Assembly (NCBI RefSeq): GCF_015140455.1 | Contig: NZ_AP024094.1 | Coordinates: 372,001 to 436,000, forward strand | Length of the DNA stretch: 64,000 bases | Source of the DNA: Jeongeupia sp. HS-3 | Lineage (GTDB): Bacteria > Pseudomonadota > Gammaproteobacteria > Burkholderiales > Chitinibacteraceae | Reading direction: 5' to 3' | Shown here: positions 26,277-36,111 of the stretch, piece after piece | Position numbering within the stretch: the stretch's first letter is position 1 | How the letters are laid out: each line of letters begins with the position of its first letter | The notes under the pieces: generated by a model | What the model was told of the DNA's origin: nothing | Databases searched by the model: none | What the model saw: only the letters and a program-made list of their open reading frames with translations | Position numbers and translations under genes: made by a program

Positions 26277-27911
26277 TTAAAGGACCAGGCGACGGATGTC
26301 CGCCAACAGCTTGCCCAGATGCACGGTGAAGCGACCGGCTTGCGCGCCGTCGATCACGCGGTGATCGAAGGACAGCGACAGCGGGCACATCAGGCGCGGC
26401 AGGAATTCCTTGCCGTTCCAGACCGGCTTGATCTGGCTCTTGCAGACGCCGAGGATCGCGACTTCCGGTGCGTTGACGATAGGCGTGAAGCTGGTACCGC
26501 CAATGCCGCCGAGCGAGCTGATCGTGAAGGTCGCGCCCTGCATGTCGGTGGGCTTGAGCTTGCCTTCGCGAGCCAGCGCCGACAGATCGGTCAGTTCCTT
26601 GGTGATCTGCTTCAGACCCTTCTGGTCGACGTTCTTGATGACCGGAACGACGAGGCCGTTCGGCGTGTCTGCCGCGAAACCGATGTTGTAGTACTGCTTC
26701 AGCACCAGGTTGTCGCCGTCGAGCGAGGAATTCATTTCCGGGAAGGCTTTCAGCGCTTCGGCAGCAGCCTTGATGATGAAGGCCAGTGGCGAGAGCTTCA
26801 GGCCGGACTTTTCCCATTCCTTGCCGATGCTCTTGCGGAAGTCTTCCATCTCGGTGATGTCGCACTCGTCGTTGAACGTGACGTGCGGGATGACCACCCA
26901 GTTGCGGTGCAGGTTCGCGCCGGAAATCTTCTTGATCTTCGACAGCGGCTTGCTTTCGACCGGACCGAACTTGGCGAAATCGACCTTCGGCCACGGCAGC
27001 AGATCCAGGCCCGAGCCCGAACCGCCAGTAGCAGCGACGGGGGCCTTCGCTGCGCCAGACATCACCGACTTCACAAAGCCTTGCACATCCTCGTGCAGGA
27101 TACGGCCCTTGGGGCCGGAGCCGGCAACGCGCGACAGGTCGACGCCCAGATCGCGGGCGAAGCGGCGCACCGACGGGCTGGCGTGGGCTTTCTTGAAACT
27201 CGCATCGTCGATCTTCGCGGCCGGAGCGGCAACGGCTGCAGCGGCCGGAGCCGGCGCGGCAACCGGGGCCGGTGCCGGTACTGCAGCTGCCGGGGCTGGT
27301 GCCGCAGCAGGAGCCGGTGCTGCGGTGGCCGAACCCTTGACCGTGACGATCAGCGCGCCCTGGGCGACCTTGTCACCGACCTTGATCGCGATCGATTCGA
27401 CGATGCCGGCAGCGGTCGACGGGACTTCCATCGACGCTTTGTCCGATTCGAGCGTGACGAGGCTGTCTTCAAGCGCAACCGTATCGCCGACCTTGACGCT
27501 GATTTCGATCACTTCGACAGCGTCGAAGTTGCCGATATCGGGAACGCGCACTTCGATCGACTGCGCGGCGGCTGCAGGTGCAGCGGCCGGTGCCGGGGCG
27601 GCAACCGGTGCAGGCGCAGCGGCTGGTGCCGGCGCCGGAGCAGCGACCGGAGCCGGTGCGGCGGCAGCAGCGGAGACTTCGAGCAGCAGTACAACGCCGC
27701 CTTCGGAGATCTTGTCGCCGACCTTGACCTTGACTTCCTTGACGACGCCGGCGGCGGTCGCCGGGACTTCCATCGTCGCCTTGTCGGTTTCCAGTGCAAT
27801 CAGCGATTGCTCGACTTCGACCGTGTCGCCGACCTTGACGAAGACTTCGATGATGTCGACGTTGTCGTGCCCACCGATATCGGGGACTTTCAGTTCAATG
27901 ATGTTGCTCAT
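26277..27911 (-). CDS. aceF: Pyruvate dehydrogenase complex dihydrolipoyllysine acetyltransferase (E2)
   Basis: 544 residues from ATG 27911. Domains in order: lipoyl domain 1 ([10 protein letters not shown]), Ala/Pro linker, lipoyl domain 2 ([10 protein letters not shown]), a longer Ala/Pro linker, the peripheral-subunit-binding domain ([20 protein letters not shown]), and the acetyltransferase catalytic domain with the active-site [10 protein letters not shown] near the C-terminus. It transfers the acetyl group from lipoamide to CoA and forms the complex core. Two lipoyl domains is fewer than the three of E. coli. It lies between aceE and lpdA. Confidence 0.97.
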   Translation of the reverse strand: MSNIIELKVPDIGGHDNVDIIEVFVKVGDTVEVEQSLIALETDKATMEVPATAAGVVKEVKVKVGDKISEGGVVLLLEVSAAAAAPAPVAAPAPAPAAAPAPVAAPAPAAAPAAAAQSIEVRVPDIGNFDAVEVIEISVKVGDTVALEDSLVTLESDKASMEVPSTAAGIVESIAIKVGDKVAQGALIVTVKGSATAAPAPAAAPAPAAAVPAPAPVAAPAPAAAAVAAPAAKIDDASFKKAHASPSVRRFARDLGVDLSRVAGSGPKGRILHEDVQGFVKSVMSGAAKAPVAATGGSGSGLDLLPWPKVDFAKFGPVESKPLSKIKKISGANLHRNWVVIPHVTFNDECDITEMEDFRKSIGKEWEKSGLKLSPLAFIIKAAAEALKAFPEMNSSLDGDNLVLKQYYNIGFAADTPNGLVVPVIKNVDQKGLKQITKELTDLSALAREGKLKPTDMQGATFTISSLGGIGGTSFTPIVNAPEVAILGVCKSQIKPVWNGKEFLPRLMCPLSLSFDHRVIDGAQAGRFTVHLGKLLADIRRLVL

Positions 27912-27929
27912 TGTTGTTCCCTGTGAGGG

Positions 27930-27999
27930 GTTGGGGGCAGGGCGTTGGCCCTGCCTCGGGTCATGCACGTCCGGCCACAAGGGCCGGATGCCTCACTCA
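27930..27999 (-). other. Two hairpins in the aceE-aceF spacer
   Basis: The 89-base spacer contains two short perfect stems: GGCAGGGC/GCCCTGCC with a short loop near 27938-27957, and CCGGCC/GGCCGG with an ACAAG spacer near 27972-27988. Neither is followed by a T-run on the minus strand. They could be mRNA-stability or attenuation elements separating E1 from E2 expression. Confidence 0.4.
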
Positions 28000-28000
28000 A

Positions 28001-30658
28001 TCAAACCGTCCAAGGTGCCGGACGATCCGCCTCGATGCCGTACTTGGCGATCGCTTCAGCCACCTTGTCGGCGCCGATCTTGCCTTCGTCGGCCAGCGCC
28101 TTGAGAGCGGCAATGGCAACGTGGTAACGATCGACTTCGAAGAAGCTGCGCAGCGCATCGCGGCTGTCCGAACGGCCGTAGCCGTCGGTGCCGAGTACGA
28201 CGAAACGATTCGGCACGTATTCGCGGACCTGGTCGGCAAAGGTGCGCTTGTAGTCGGTCGCGGCGATCACCGGACCTTCTGCACCCTTGAGACACTGGGT
28301 CACGTACGGCACTTGCTGCTCGGACGTCGGGTGCAGCAGGTTGTAACGGGTGGCGTTCACACCGTCACGACGCAGCTCGTTGAAGCTGGTGGCGGACCAG
28401 ATGTCGGCATCGACGCCGAAATCGGCCTTCAGCAGATCGGCCGCGGCAATGACTTCGCGGAAGATCGTGCCCGAACCCATCAGCTGCACCTTGAGCTTGC
28501 CGGCTTCGCCCTGGCGGAACTTGTACAGACCCTTGAGGATGCCGGCTTCGGCGCCTTCCGGCATCGCCGGGTGCGCGTAGTTCTCGTTCATCACCGTCAG
28601 GTAGTAGTAGATGTTTTCCTGATCCTGATACATGCGCTTCATGCCGTCCTGAACGATCACGGCCAGCTCGTACGCGAAGGTCGGGTCGTAGGAGACGCAG
28701 TTCGGGATGTATTCGGCGAACAGCTGGGTGTGGCCATCCTGATGCTGCAGGCCTTCGCCGTTCAGCGTGGTCCGGCCGGCGGTACCGCCCAGCAGGAAGC
28801 CGCGTGCGCGCAGGTCGCCAGCAGCCCAGGCCAGGTCGCCGATACGCTGGAAGCCGAACATCGAGTAGTAGATGTAGAACGGGATCATCGTCACGCCGTG
28901 GTTGGCGTAAGCGGTGGCCGCGGCGATCCAGTCGCTCATCGCGCCGGCTTCGTTGATGCCTTCCTGCAGGATCTGACCGGTGGTCGATTCCTTGTAGAAC
29001 ATCAGCTGGTCAGCGTCTTCCGGCGCGTACAGCTGGCCGACGTGCGACCAGATGCCGAGCTGGCGGAACATGCCTTCCATGCCGAAGGTGCGCGATTCAT
29101 CCGGCACGATAGGCACGACGCGCTTGCCGATGGTCTTGTCCTTGACCAGGATGCCAAGCAGACGCACAAAGGCCATCGTCGTCGACGATTCACGTTCGCC
29201 CGAGGATTCCAGCAGCGCCTTGAATGCATCCAGACCCGGCACTTGCAGCGGCTCGTTCACCGGATTACGCGTCGGCAGATAGCCGCCGAGTTCGGCACGG
29301 CGTTCGTGCATGTATTTCAGCTCTGGCGCGTCGGCCGGCGGCGCGTAGAACTTGCACGCCTTGGCTTCTTCGTCGGTGAGCGGAATCTTGAAACGATCGC
29401 GCAGATGCAGCAGGTCGTCTTCGGACAGCTTCTTGGTCTGGTGCGCGACGTTCTGCGATTCGCCGGCCGCGCCCATGCCGTAGCCCTTGACGGTCTTCAC
29501 CAGCAGCAGCGTCGGCTGGCCCTTGTGTTCGACCGCGGATTTGTAGCCGGCGTACACCTTGTGCGGATCGTTACCGCCGCGGGTCAGGCGCCAGATGTCG
29601 TCGTCGGACATGGCCGAAACCAGTTCCTTCAGCTCCGGCGTATTGAAGAAGTGCTCGCGCACATAGGCGCCGTCCTTGGATTTGTAGGTCTGGTATTCGC
29701 CATCGACCACATCCATCATCCGGCGCTGCAGCAGGCCCTTGGTATCCTTGGCCAGCAGTGCATCCCAGCCCGAACCCCAGACGACCTTGACCACATTCCA
29801 GCCCGAGCCGCGGAAATCGCCTTCGAGCTCCTGGATGATCTTGCCGTTGCCGCGCACCGGGCCATCCAGGCGCTGCAGGTTGCAGTTGATCACGAAGATC
29901 AGGTTGTCGAGTTTTTCACGACCGGCGAGCGAGATCGCGCCCAGCGATTCCGGTTCGTCCATTTCGCCGTCGCCGCAGAAGCACCAGACCTTGCGATCGC
30001 CCTTCTGTTCGAAGCCGCGATCGTCGAGGTACTTCATGAAACGGGCCTGATAGATCGCCATGATGGGCCCGAGGCCCATCGACACGGTCGGGAACTGCCA
30101 GAAGTTCGGCATCAGCCACGGGTGCGGATACGACGACAAACCGCCGCCATCGACTTCCTTGCGGAATTTGTCGAGCTGGTCTTCGGTAATCCGGCCTTCG
30201 AGGAAGGCGCGCGAGTACATGCCCGGGGCGCAATGGCCCTGGAAGTAAACCAGGTCGCCGCCGTGCTTGTCGCTCGGTGCGTGCCAGAAGTGGTTCCAGC
30301 CCACGTCGTACAGCGTCGCTGCCGACGCGAACGAGGTGATGTGGCCACCCGGATCGCCCTTGCCCGGCTTGTTGGCCTTGACGACCATCGCTGCGGCGTT
30401 CCAGCGCGTGTACGAGCGGATACGCTCTTCCAGTGCGTGGTTGCCCGGGCTCTTGGCTTCAAGGTGTACCGGCACCGTATTGATATACGCCGTGGTGGCG
30501 GTGTAGGGAATGTTCACGCCATCCTGACGGGCGTGATCGACAAGCTGTTCAACGAGAAAATGCGCGCGTTCTGCGCCTTCGTTAGCCAGGACGCCGTCTA
30601 GCGCCGCCAGCCATTCCTGCGTTTCCTGTGGATCAAGATCGTGATGCTGCTCTGCCAT
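28001..30658 (-). CDS. aceE: Pyruvate dehydrogenase (acetyl-transferring), homodimeric E1
   Basis: 885 residues, the size of the single-chain E1 of Gram-negative bacteria. The thiamine-diphosphate motif is GDGEMDEPES, followed about 30 residues later by INCNLQRLDGPV. Other family blocks are GGDLVYFQGHCAPG and GMGAAGESQNVAHQ. It decarboxylates pyruvate and passes the acetyl group to lipoyl domains of AceF. It is the first gene of aceE-aceF-lpdA and is only 71 bases downstream of the pgi stop codon, on the same strand. Confidence 0.98.
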   Translation of the reverse strand: MAEQHHDLDPQETQEWLAALDGVLANEGAERAHFLVEQLVDHARQDGVNIPYTATTAYINTVPVHLEAKSPGNHALEERIRSYTRWNAAAMVVKANKPGKGDPGGHITSFASAATLYDVGWNHFWHAPSDKHGGDLVYFQGHCAPGMYSRAFLEGRITEDQLDKFRKEVDGGGLSSYPHPWLMPNFWQFPTVSMGLGPIMAIYQARFMKYLDDRGFEQKGDRKVWCFCGDGEMDEPESLGAISLAGREKLDNLIFVINCNLQRLDGPVRGNGKIIQELEGDFRGSGWNVVKVVWGSGWDALLAKDTKGLLQRRMMDVVDGEYQTYKSKDGAYVREHFFNTPELKELVSAMSDDDIWRLTRGGNDPHKVYAGYKSAVEHKGQPTLLLVKTVKGYGMGAAGESQNVAHQTKKLSEDDLLHLRDRFKIPLTDEEAKACKFYAPPADAPELKYMHERRAELGGYLPTRNPVNEPLQVPGLDAFKALLESSGERESSTTMAFVRLLGILVKDKTIGKRVVPIVPDESRTFGMEGMFRQLGIWSHVGQLYAPEDADQLMFYKESTTGQILQEGINEAGAMSDWIAAATAYANHGVTMIPFYIYYSMFGFQRIGDLAWAAGDLRARGFLLGGTAGRTTLNGEGLQHQDGHTQLFAEYIPNCVSYDPTFAYELAVIVQDGMKRMYQDQENIYYYLTVMNENYAHPAMPEGAEAGILKGLYKFRQGEAGKLKVQLMGSGTIFREVIAAADLLKADFGVDADIWSATSFNELRRDGVNATRYNLLHPTSEQQVPYVTQCLKGAEGPVIAATDYKRTFADQVREYVPNRFVVLGTDGYGRSDSRDALRSFFEVDRYHVAIAALKALADEGKIGADKVAEAIAKYGIEADRPAPWTV

Positions 30659-30729
30659 TTATGTCTCTACCTATTTAACTAAAGAGGTTAGTAGTAGTGG
30701 TGAGTCGCGGTTCGGTTCTGCGCCAAAGC

Positions 30730-32376
30730 TCAGCGCGGAACGTTCCGCTTGTAATAGTTGATCAAACCGTTGGTCGAGGCGTCGTGGCTTGAGGTCAGGC
30801 CTGGCGTGACCAGATCGCTTTCGATCTTCTTCGCCAGCTGCTTACCCAGTTCCACGCCCCATTGGTCGTACGAGTTGACGTTCCAGATGGTGCCTTGCAC
30901 GAATACCTTGTGCTCATACAGCGCAATCAGCGCGCCAAGGCGACGCGGCGTCAGCCGCTGCATCAGGATCGAGTTGGTCGGGCGGTTGCCTTCAAACACC
31001 TTGTGGGGTGCCAGTGCATCCTGTGCCTCACCGGTAATGCCGGCGGCGCTGAGTTCGGCGCGAACTTCCGCATCCGTTTTGCCGCGCATGAATGCTTCGG
31101 TCTGGGCGAAAAAGTTCGCCATCAGGATGGTGCTGTGCGGCTCCGGAATTTCCGGGTGCTCGATGCTGGCAATAAAGTCGATCGGCACCAGCTGCGAGCC
31201 CTGATGCAGCATCTGGTAATAAGCGTGCTGGCCATTGATGCCGGCATCGCCCCATACCACCGGGCCGGTGTGGTAATCGATGCGGTTGCCGTCCAGATCG
31301 ACCGACTTGCCGTTCGATTCCATATCCAGTTGCTGCAGATAGGCCGGGAAGCGTTGCAGTGCCTGATTGTATGGCGAGATCAGCTGGGTGTTGGCACCGA
31401 AGAAGTTGACATACCACACGCCCAGCAGGCCCATGATCGCCGGCAGATTCTGTTCGAGTGGCTTGTTCTTGAAGTGCTCGTCCATGGTGTAGGCACCGTG
31501 GAGCAGATCCTGATAGTCGTGCTTGCCAAGGTAGATCGCGATCGGCAGGCCGATGGCGCTCCACAGGCTGTAACGGCCGCCAACCCAGTCCCAGAACTCG
31601 AACATGTTGTTGGTGTCGATGCCGAACTCGGCCACGGATTTGACGTTGGTCGATACGGCGACGAAATGCTTGGCAATGTGGCTTTCGTTGCCGACGCGAT
31701 CGAGGAACCATGCCCGCGCGGTGCGCGCATTGGTCAGCGTTTCCTGCGTGGTGAAGGTCTTGGATGCGACGATGAACAGCGTTGTTTCCGGATTGAGCTT
31801 CTTCAGCGTCGAGACGATCTGGTCGCCGTCAACGGTGGAAACAAAGTGCATGGTCAGGCGCTGGTGACCAAAATCCTTCAGCGCGTTACAGACCATCACC
31901 GGGCCGAGATCCGAGCCGCCGATACCGATGTTGACGATGTCGGTGAAGGCCTTGCCGGTATAGCCGGTGCGCTCGCCCGAGCGGATCTCGTCGGAGAACT
32001 GGAACATCTTCTCCTTGACCGCGTTGACCTTGGGCATCACGTCTTCACCGTCGACGAGGATCGGCGTCTTGTCGAGATTGCGCAGCGCGATATGCAGCAC
32101 GGCACGGTTTTCGGTGGTGTTGATCTTCTCGCCCGAGAACATCTTCTCGATGCGATCCTTCAAGCCTGACTGCCGGGCGAGGTCGAACAGCAGCGACATC
32201 GTCTGCTCGGTAATGCGGTTCTTCGAGTAATCGAAAAACAGGCCGCCTGATTCGAGCGAGAGTTTTTCGAAACGCTGCGGATCCGCGTCAAACAGGTCGC
32301 GCATATGCAGCGACGATACATCCTGATAATGCGCTGCGAGTGCCTGCCAGGCCGGCGATTGGGTCAACTTCGACAT
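30730..32376 (-). CDS. pgi: Glucose-6-phosphate isomerase
   Basis: 548 residues; ATG 32376 has AAGGAAAG eight bases upstream, so the six extra upstream codons are left out. The two family signatures are present: [15 protein letters not shown] and, near the C-terminus, [18 protein letters not shown]. The substrate-binding [11 protein letters not shown] and the catalytic Glu/His region [14 protein letters not shown] are also visible. It interconverts glucose-6-phosphate and fructose-6-phosphate; in an organism using the Entner-Doudoroff route it also feeds fructose-6-phosphate back. It is downstream of hexR. Confidence 0.97.
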   Translation of the reverse strand: MSKLTQSPAWQALAAHYQDVSSLHMRDLFDADPQRFEKLSLESGGLFFDYSKNRITEQTMSLLFDLARQSGLKDRIEKMFSGEKINTTENRAVLHIALRNLDKTPILVDGEDVMPKVNAVKEKMFQFSDEIRSGERTGYTGKAFTDIVNIGIGGSDLGPVMVCNALKDFGHQRLTMHFVSTVDGDQIVSTLKKLNPETTLFIVASKTFTTQETLTNARTARAWFLDRVGNESHIAKHFVAVSTNVKSVAEFGIDTNNMFEFWDWVGGRYSLWSAIGLPIAIYLGKHDYQDLLHGAYTMDEHFKNKPLEQNLPAIMGLLGVWYVNFFGANTQLISPYNQALQRFPAYLQQLDMESNGKSVDLDGNRIDYHTGPVVWGDAGINGQHAYYQMLHQGSQLVPIDFIASIEHPEIPEPHSTILMANFFAQTEAFMRGKTDAEVRAELSAAGITGEAQDALAPHKVFEGNRPTNSILMQRLTPRRLGALIALYEHKVFVQGTIWNVNSYDQWGVELGKQLAKKIESDLVTPGLTSSHDASTNGLINYYKRNVPR

Positions 32377-32448
32377 CGACTCTTTCCTTATCACACGTTT
32401 TTCACGGTATTGATGCCACGGTAGGCCGCGGTCTTGGCTGCCACCTTT

Positions 32449-33294
32449 TCAGTGGTCATGGCTGCGAACCCGTTTTTCTTTCAGGTTGCGCTTCATTTTT
32501 TCGAGCTGGTCAATCAATTCAGGGCCGCGCTTGAGCGCAACGCCGACAGCGAGGACGTCGATGATCACTAGGTGAACAATGCGGGTAATCATCGGCGTGT
32601 ACAGATCCGGGTCTTCCATCGTGTCGGCGTACAGGCAGATATTGCAGCGCTTGGCGAGTGGTGACTTGGAGTGGGTAATGCCGATGACATCGGCGCCGGC
32701 ATCGCGGGCGATTTCGACCGAACGGAGCAGGTCGAGGGTGCGACCCGAATTGGATACCGCGATGACGGCATCGCCGGGTTTGAGCATCGACGCGCTCATG
32801 CCATGCATGTGCGGGTCGGTATACGCGACGGTGGGCACGCCAAGGCGGAAAAATTTGTTCTGTGCGTCAATCGCCACCGCGCCGGATTGGCCCTGACCCC
32901 AGACTTCGATCTTGTGGGTGTTGGCCAGCACGCGGATCGCCCGCTCCAGTGCCTCGGTATCCAGCTCGTTACGGCAGCGCAGCAGGTGCGAAATATTGTT
33001 GTCGAACAGCTTTTTCGCGAGGTCGTGGGCCGAGTCGTCAGCCGACACCATCGAGTGCACATAAGGCACGCCCGAGACCAGACTGCGGGTCAGTCTGAGC
33101 TTGAAGTCCTGCAGACCCGAGCAATTGAGGCTGCGACAAAAGCGGATCACCGTCGGCTGCGAGACATCGGAAAGATTGGCAATTTGCGCGATGGGTGCAT
33201 TGGCCACCAGATTCGGTTGTGCCAGCACCAGTTCGGCGACTTTGCGCTCGGACTTGCTCAGGGTGTCGATCACTGTCTTGATACGTTCAAGCAT
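32449..33294 (-). CDS. hexR: HexR-type transcriptional regulator (RpiR family)
   Basis: 281 residues from ATG 33294 (a GTG at 33306 is an alternative). The N-terminal RpiR helix-turn-helix is seen in IANLSDVSQPTVIRFCRSLN, followed by the C-terminal sugar-isomerase (SIS) domain with VWGQGQSGAVAIDAQNKFFR and VIAVSNSGRTLDLLRS. HexR represses Entner-Doudoroff genes and is released by KDPG (family knowledge). Gene order zwf-pgl-hexR-pgi is the classic context. Likely operators are the palindromes at 35833-35858 and 36014-36026. Confidence 0.94.
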   Translation of the reverse strand: MLERIKTVIDTLSKSERKVAELVLAQPNLVANAPIAQIANLSDVSQPTVIRFCRSLNCSGLQDFKLRLTRSLVSGVPYVHSMVSADDSAHDLAKKLFDNNISHLLRCRNELDTEALERAIRVLANTHKIEVWGQGQSGAVAIDAQNKFFRLGVPTVAYTDPHMHGMSASMLKPGDAVIAVSNSGRTLDLLRSVEIARDAGADVIGITHSKSPLAKRCNICLYADTMEDPDLYTPMITRIVHLVIIDVLAVGVALKRGPELIDQLEKMKRNLKEKRVRSHDH

Positions 33295-33433
33295 GGTCGG
33301 TCTCACTCAAACGGCGAAGTCTCAGGCCCGCGTTGCGATTGGCTCGGCTGGGCCGGGAATCCCCCGGGTCTCTGTCAAACATGGTTAAAGCCGCGGGGGG
33401 CTCTTGGCCCCGCACGTTGTCTTTGCTACGGCT

Positions 33434-34132
33434 TTATGCCGTCCAGAACACTGATTTGGTCGCGACAACGCGATCAAGCACGCGCCGGATCGGAAATTGC
33501 TGCTGTACTGGTTTGTCTTCAACCAGCGCCGCTTGCAACAAGGCTTTCTTGCCCTCGCCGGTGATATGAACGATCACCTCGCGCGCATTGGCAATGGTCG
33601 GTAGCGTGAGCGTGATGCGCTGATGCGGCGCCACTGGCGGCGTGACCGCGGCGAGCATGGCGTCCGAGCGACAGGCGGCTTCAAGTTCGACGGCATCGGG
33701 AAACAGCGACGCGGTGTGGCCATCATCGCCCATGCCCAGAATCAGTACATCGATCGGTGATGGGAAAATTGCCAAACGTGCTTCGATGGCCGGCAGTGCT
33801 TCATGCGGCGTGGCCGCGCCGTTGACCAGCGAAATGAAATTCGCCTTGGCCGCCAGCCCTTGCAACAGATGCTGACGAACACTTTTTTCGTTGCTGTCGG
33901 CGTGGTCGGGCTGAACCCAGCGCTCATCGACCAGCGTAATGTTGACCCGGCGCCAATCAAGTGGCATCTGGGAGAGTGCGGCAAACATGCCGGCGGGCGT
34001 ACGACCGCCGGATACGGCCAGACTGGCCCCGCCACGCGTTTCGATCGCGGCTTTCAGTTGGCCTGCGATATGCGCGGCAAGCGCGATATCCAGTTGCGCT
34101 TTCGAAGCGAATTCATGCCATTGCAGAGACAT
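33434..34132 (-). CDS. pgl: 6-phosphogluconolactonase
   Basis: 232 residues, typical of DevB-type lactonases. Family blocks: LAVSGGRTPAGMFAALSQMP, ITLVDERWVQPDHADSN and VLILGMGDDGHTASLFPDA. It hydrolyses 6-phosphogluconolactone to 6-phosphogluconate, the step between Zwf and Edd. It lies 145 bases downstream of zwf and 139 bases upstream of hexR on the same strand. Confidence 0.96.
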   Translation of the reverse strand: MSLQWHEFASKAQLDIALAAHIAGQLKAAIETRGGASLAVSGGRTPAGMFAALSQMPLDWRRVNITLVDERWVQPDHADSNEKSVRQHLLQGLAAKANFISLVNGAATPHEALPAIEARLAIFPSPIDVLILGMGDDGHTASLFPDAVELEAACRSDAMLAAVTPPVAPHQRITLTLPTIANAREVIVHITGEGKKALLQAALVEDKPVQQQFPIRRVLDRVVATKSVFWTA

Positions 34133-34154
34133 CTACACCTCGATATTTCAGTGA

Positions 34155-34237
34155 TTGCCGCGATGATCGCGGCAAGAAGCAGCCAGCTGGCCCTTGCGCA
34201 GAAGGGGAAGCCGGCAGGGCTGAACAGCCCGTGCCGG
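34155..34237 (-). promoter_or_regulatory. Two strong hairpins in the zwf-pgl spacer
   Basis: The first has a perfect nine-base stem TTGCCGCGA/TCGCGGCAA at 34155-34175. The second, at 34211-34237, has CCGGCA/TGCCGG plus GGGCTG/CAGCCC around an AA loop with one bulge. On the minus strand the second is followed by a pyrimidine-rich CTTCCCCTTCT but not a true T-run. They may attenuate transcription after zwf or protect its mRNA end. Confidence 0.5.
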
Positions 34238-34277
34238 TATTGATCCGCGACGATGCCAGCCGTGGTGCTGGGGGTGA

Positions 34278-35729
34278 TTAGCTCTCTTCGTGCCAGCACA
34301 GGCCGTCACGCGACAGCAGTGCGGACGATGCGGCTGGGCCCCAGGTGCCAGCGGTATACGCTTTAGGCGCGTCCGGGCTGGATTCCCAGGTGTCGATGAT
34401 CGGCTCGACCCACTTCCAGGCGGCACGCTGTTCGTCGCGACGCACGAACAGCGACAGATCGCCACGGATCACATCCATCAACAGGCGCTCGTACGCTTCC
34501 GGGCTGCGGGTGGTGAAGGTTTCCTTGAAATCGAGGTCAAGGTGGACCGGACGCAAGCGGACCTGGTTGCCCGGTTCTTTGGCCATCAGGTAAAGCCGAA
34601 CCGACTCATCCGGCTGCAGCTGGATCACCAGACGGTTGGGCGTGCCGGTCTTGCCAAAGATCGAATGCGGCGCTTCACGGAAATTGATGACGATCTCGGC
34701 CAGACGTTCCTGCAGGCGTTTGCCGGTGCGCAGGAAGAAGGGCACGCCGGCCCAGCGCCAGGTCTGGATTTCGGCCTTGAGCGCCACGAAGGTTTCAGTC
34801 TTGGAGCCGGCCGGGACATCCGGCTCGTCCAGATAGCCCGGCACCGGCTGGCCGTTCACCGCTCCGGCACGGTATTGACCGCGTACGACCTTGGTATGGA
34901 CATCTTCGGCCGTCAACGGCTTGAGTGCGCGCAGTACCTTGAGTTTTTCGTCGCGGACCGCGTCGGCATCGTACGAAGCCGGCGGCTCCATCGCGACGAT
35001 GGTCAGCAACTGCAGCAGGTGGTTCTGGATCATGTCGCGCAGCGCGCCGGTCTTGTCGTAGAAATCCGCACGGGTTTCCACGCCGACCTGCTCGGTGACG
35101 GTGATCTGTACGTCGCGAATCCATTCACGGCGCCACAGCGGTTCGAGCAGCGTATTGGCGAAGCGCAGTGCGATCAGGTTCAGCACCGGCTCTTTGCCGA
35201 GGTAGTGGTCGATCCGGTAGATCTGGTGTTCTTCGAAGTATTCGCCGACTTCGTCGTTGATCTTGTTCGACGACGCGAGGTCATGGCCCAGCGGCTTTTC
35301 CAGCACCACGCGGGCATTGCCCTTGGTCAGGCCGACGGCAGCGAGGCTCTTGGAGATCGGTGCGAACAGGTCTGGCGCGGTCGAGAGATAAAACACGCGA
35401 GCACGCTTGGAAAATTCGTTCAGCGCATCGGCCAGAACGCCGAACTCTTCCGGCTTGTTGGCATCGATCTTGAGGTACTGGATGCGCTTGGCAAACGAGG
35501 CCCAGTCGGCGTCGTTGTAATGCTTGCCGAGGTAACCCTTGGCCAAGGCATGGGCCTTGTCGAGGTAGGCCGCGGTATCGGGCACGCTACGGCCCAGACA
35601 GATGATGCGACCTTCGGCGGGCAGGTTGCCGTCCTGATTCTGGTGATACAGCGCCGGCAACAGTTTGCGCATCACGAGGTCGCCGGTGCCGCCAAACAGC
35701 ACCATGTCGAACGCGTCGATCTGGGTCAT
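34278..35729 (-). CDS. zwf: Glucose-6-phosphate 1-dehydrogenase
   Basis: 483 residues. It has the NADP-binding VLFGGTGDLVMRKLLPALY, the active-site signature RIDHYLGKE with the catalytic His, and FFLRTGKRL near residue 340. It oxidises glucose-6-phosphate to 6-phosphogluconolactone with NADP. It is the first gene of the minus-strand zwf-pgl-hexR-pgi block and is divergent from edd across a 382-base spacer that holds HexR-like operators. Confidence 0.98.
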   Translation of the reverse strand: MTQIDAFDMVLFGGTGDLVMRKLLPALYHQNQDGNLPAEGRIICLGRSVPDTAAYLDKAHALAKGYLGKHYNDADWASFAKRIQYLKIDANKPEEFGVLADALNEFSKRARVFYLSTAPDLFAPISKSLAAVGLTKGNARVVLEKPLGHDLASSNKINDEVGEYFEEHQIYRIDHYLGKEPVLNLIALRFANTLLEPLWRREWIRDVQITVTEQVGVETRADFYDKTGALRDMIQNHLLQLLTIVAMEPPASYDADAVRDEKLKVLRALKPLTAEDVHTKVVRGQYRAGAVNGQPVPGYLDEPDVPAGSKTETFVALKAEIQTWRWAGVPFFLRTGKRLQERLAEIVINFREAPHSIFGKTGTPNRLVIQLQPDESVRLYLMAKEPGNQVRLRPVHLDLDFKETFTTRSPEAYERLLMDVIRGDLSLFVRRDEQRAAWKWVEPIIDTWESSPDAPKAYTAGTWGPAASSALLSRDGLCWHEES

Positions 35730-35832
35730 AGCATCCTTCCTGAGTTATTCGTTTGAACTCGGCTGCGTGCGCGTCCTGTGGATTAGCCATGCGCCTGGTG
35801 GGCGAGGCTGGCGTACGCGCCGAGGTCTGGGC

Positions 35833-35858
35833 GTAGTAAGACTTCGTAATGTTACTAC
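35833..35858. promoter_or_regulatory. Putative HexR operator on the zwf side
   Basis: Outer arms GTAGTAA and TTACTAC form a perfect seven-base inverted repeat. Inside, GTAAT-GTT-ACTAC (35846-35858) is a 13-base dyad with one mismatch, and GTAGT-AAG-ACTTC (35833-35845) is a weaker one. The spacing (five-base arms, three-base centre) matches the operator upstream of edd. HexR sites in other bacteria have similar TGTA-N-TACA palindromes. Binding is inferred. Confidence 0.6.
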
Positions 35859-36013
35859 ATGCTTAAAAATCGGCGCAAACGCTTTTGGTTGCCTGCGGGA
35901 TTTCCCGCATGACGATTGCTGAGAAATCCAGCAAACCCGCGCCGTTGGTCGTGAATTGTGCGTTGCAACGAAGTCGGTTTGTGAGGAGTTATGGTTGAGT
36001 TTGGTAGGGGGTT

Positions 36014-36026
36014 GTAGTAAAACTAC
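36014..36026. promoter_or_regulatory. Putative HexR operator on the edd side
   Basis: A perfect dyad GTAGT-AAA-ACTAC, preceded by TT, about 85 bases upstream of the edd ATG. It shares arms and centre length with the zwf-side site, so both divergent units are probably controlled by the HexR protein encoded at 32449-33294. Confidence 0.65.
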
Positions 36027-36111
36027 GCCGTAATCTTGCGGCATTCACTACTGCGATCCTAAAGATCCATTACAGCAGCGCGCGTCGAGGCGCGGTCAAC
36101 CGGAGTACGTC

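Larger units (their letters stand above)
35730..36111. promoter_or_regulatory. Divergent zwf/edd control region
   Basis: This 382-base gap has no credible gene. It must hold the zwf promoter (left) and edd promoter (right). It contains three related dyads with GTAGT/ACTAC arms, one group about 105-130 bases before zwf and one about 85 bases before edd, described separately as HexR-like operators. The part around 35850-36030 is AT-richer than the surrounding genes. Confidence 0.7.

Noticed and set aside
27911-30601. An 896-codon open frame opposite aceE
   Set aside because: AceE on the minus strand is a complete, motif-bearing enzyme; the plus-strand frame is a high-GC shadow rich in Arg, His and Val.
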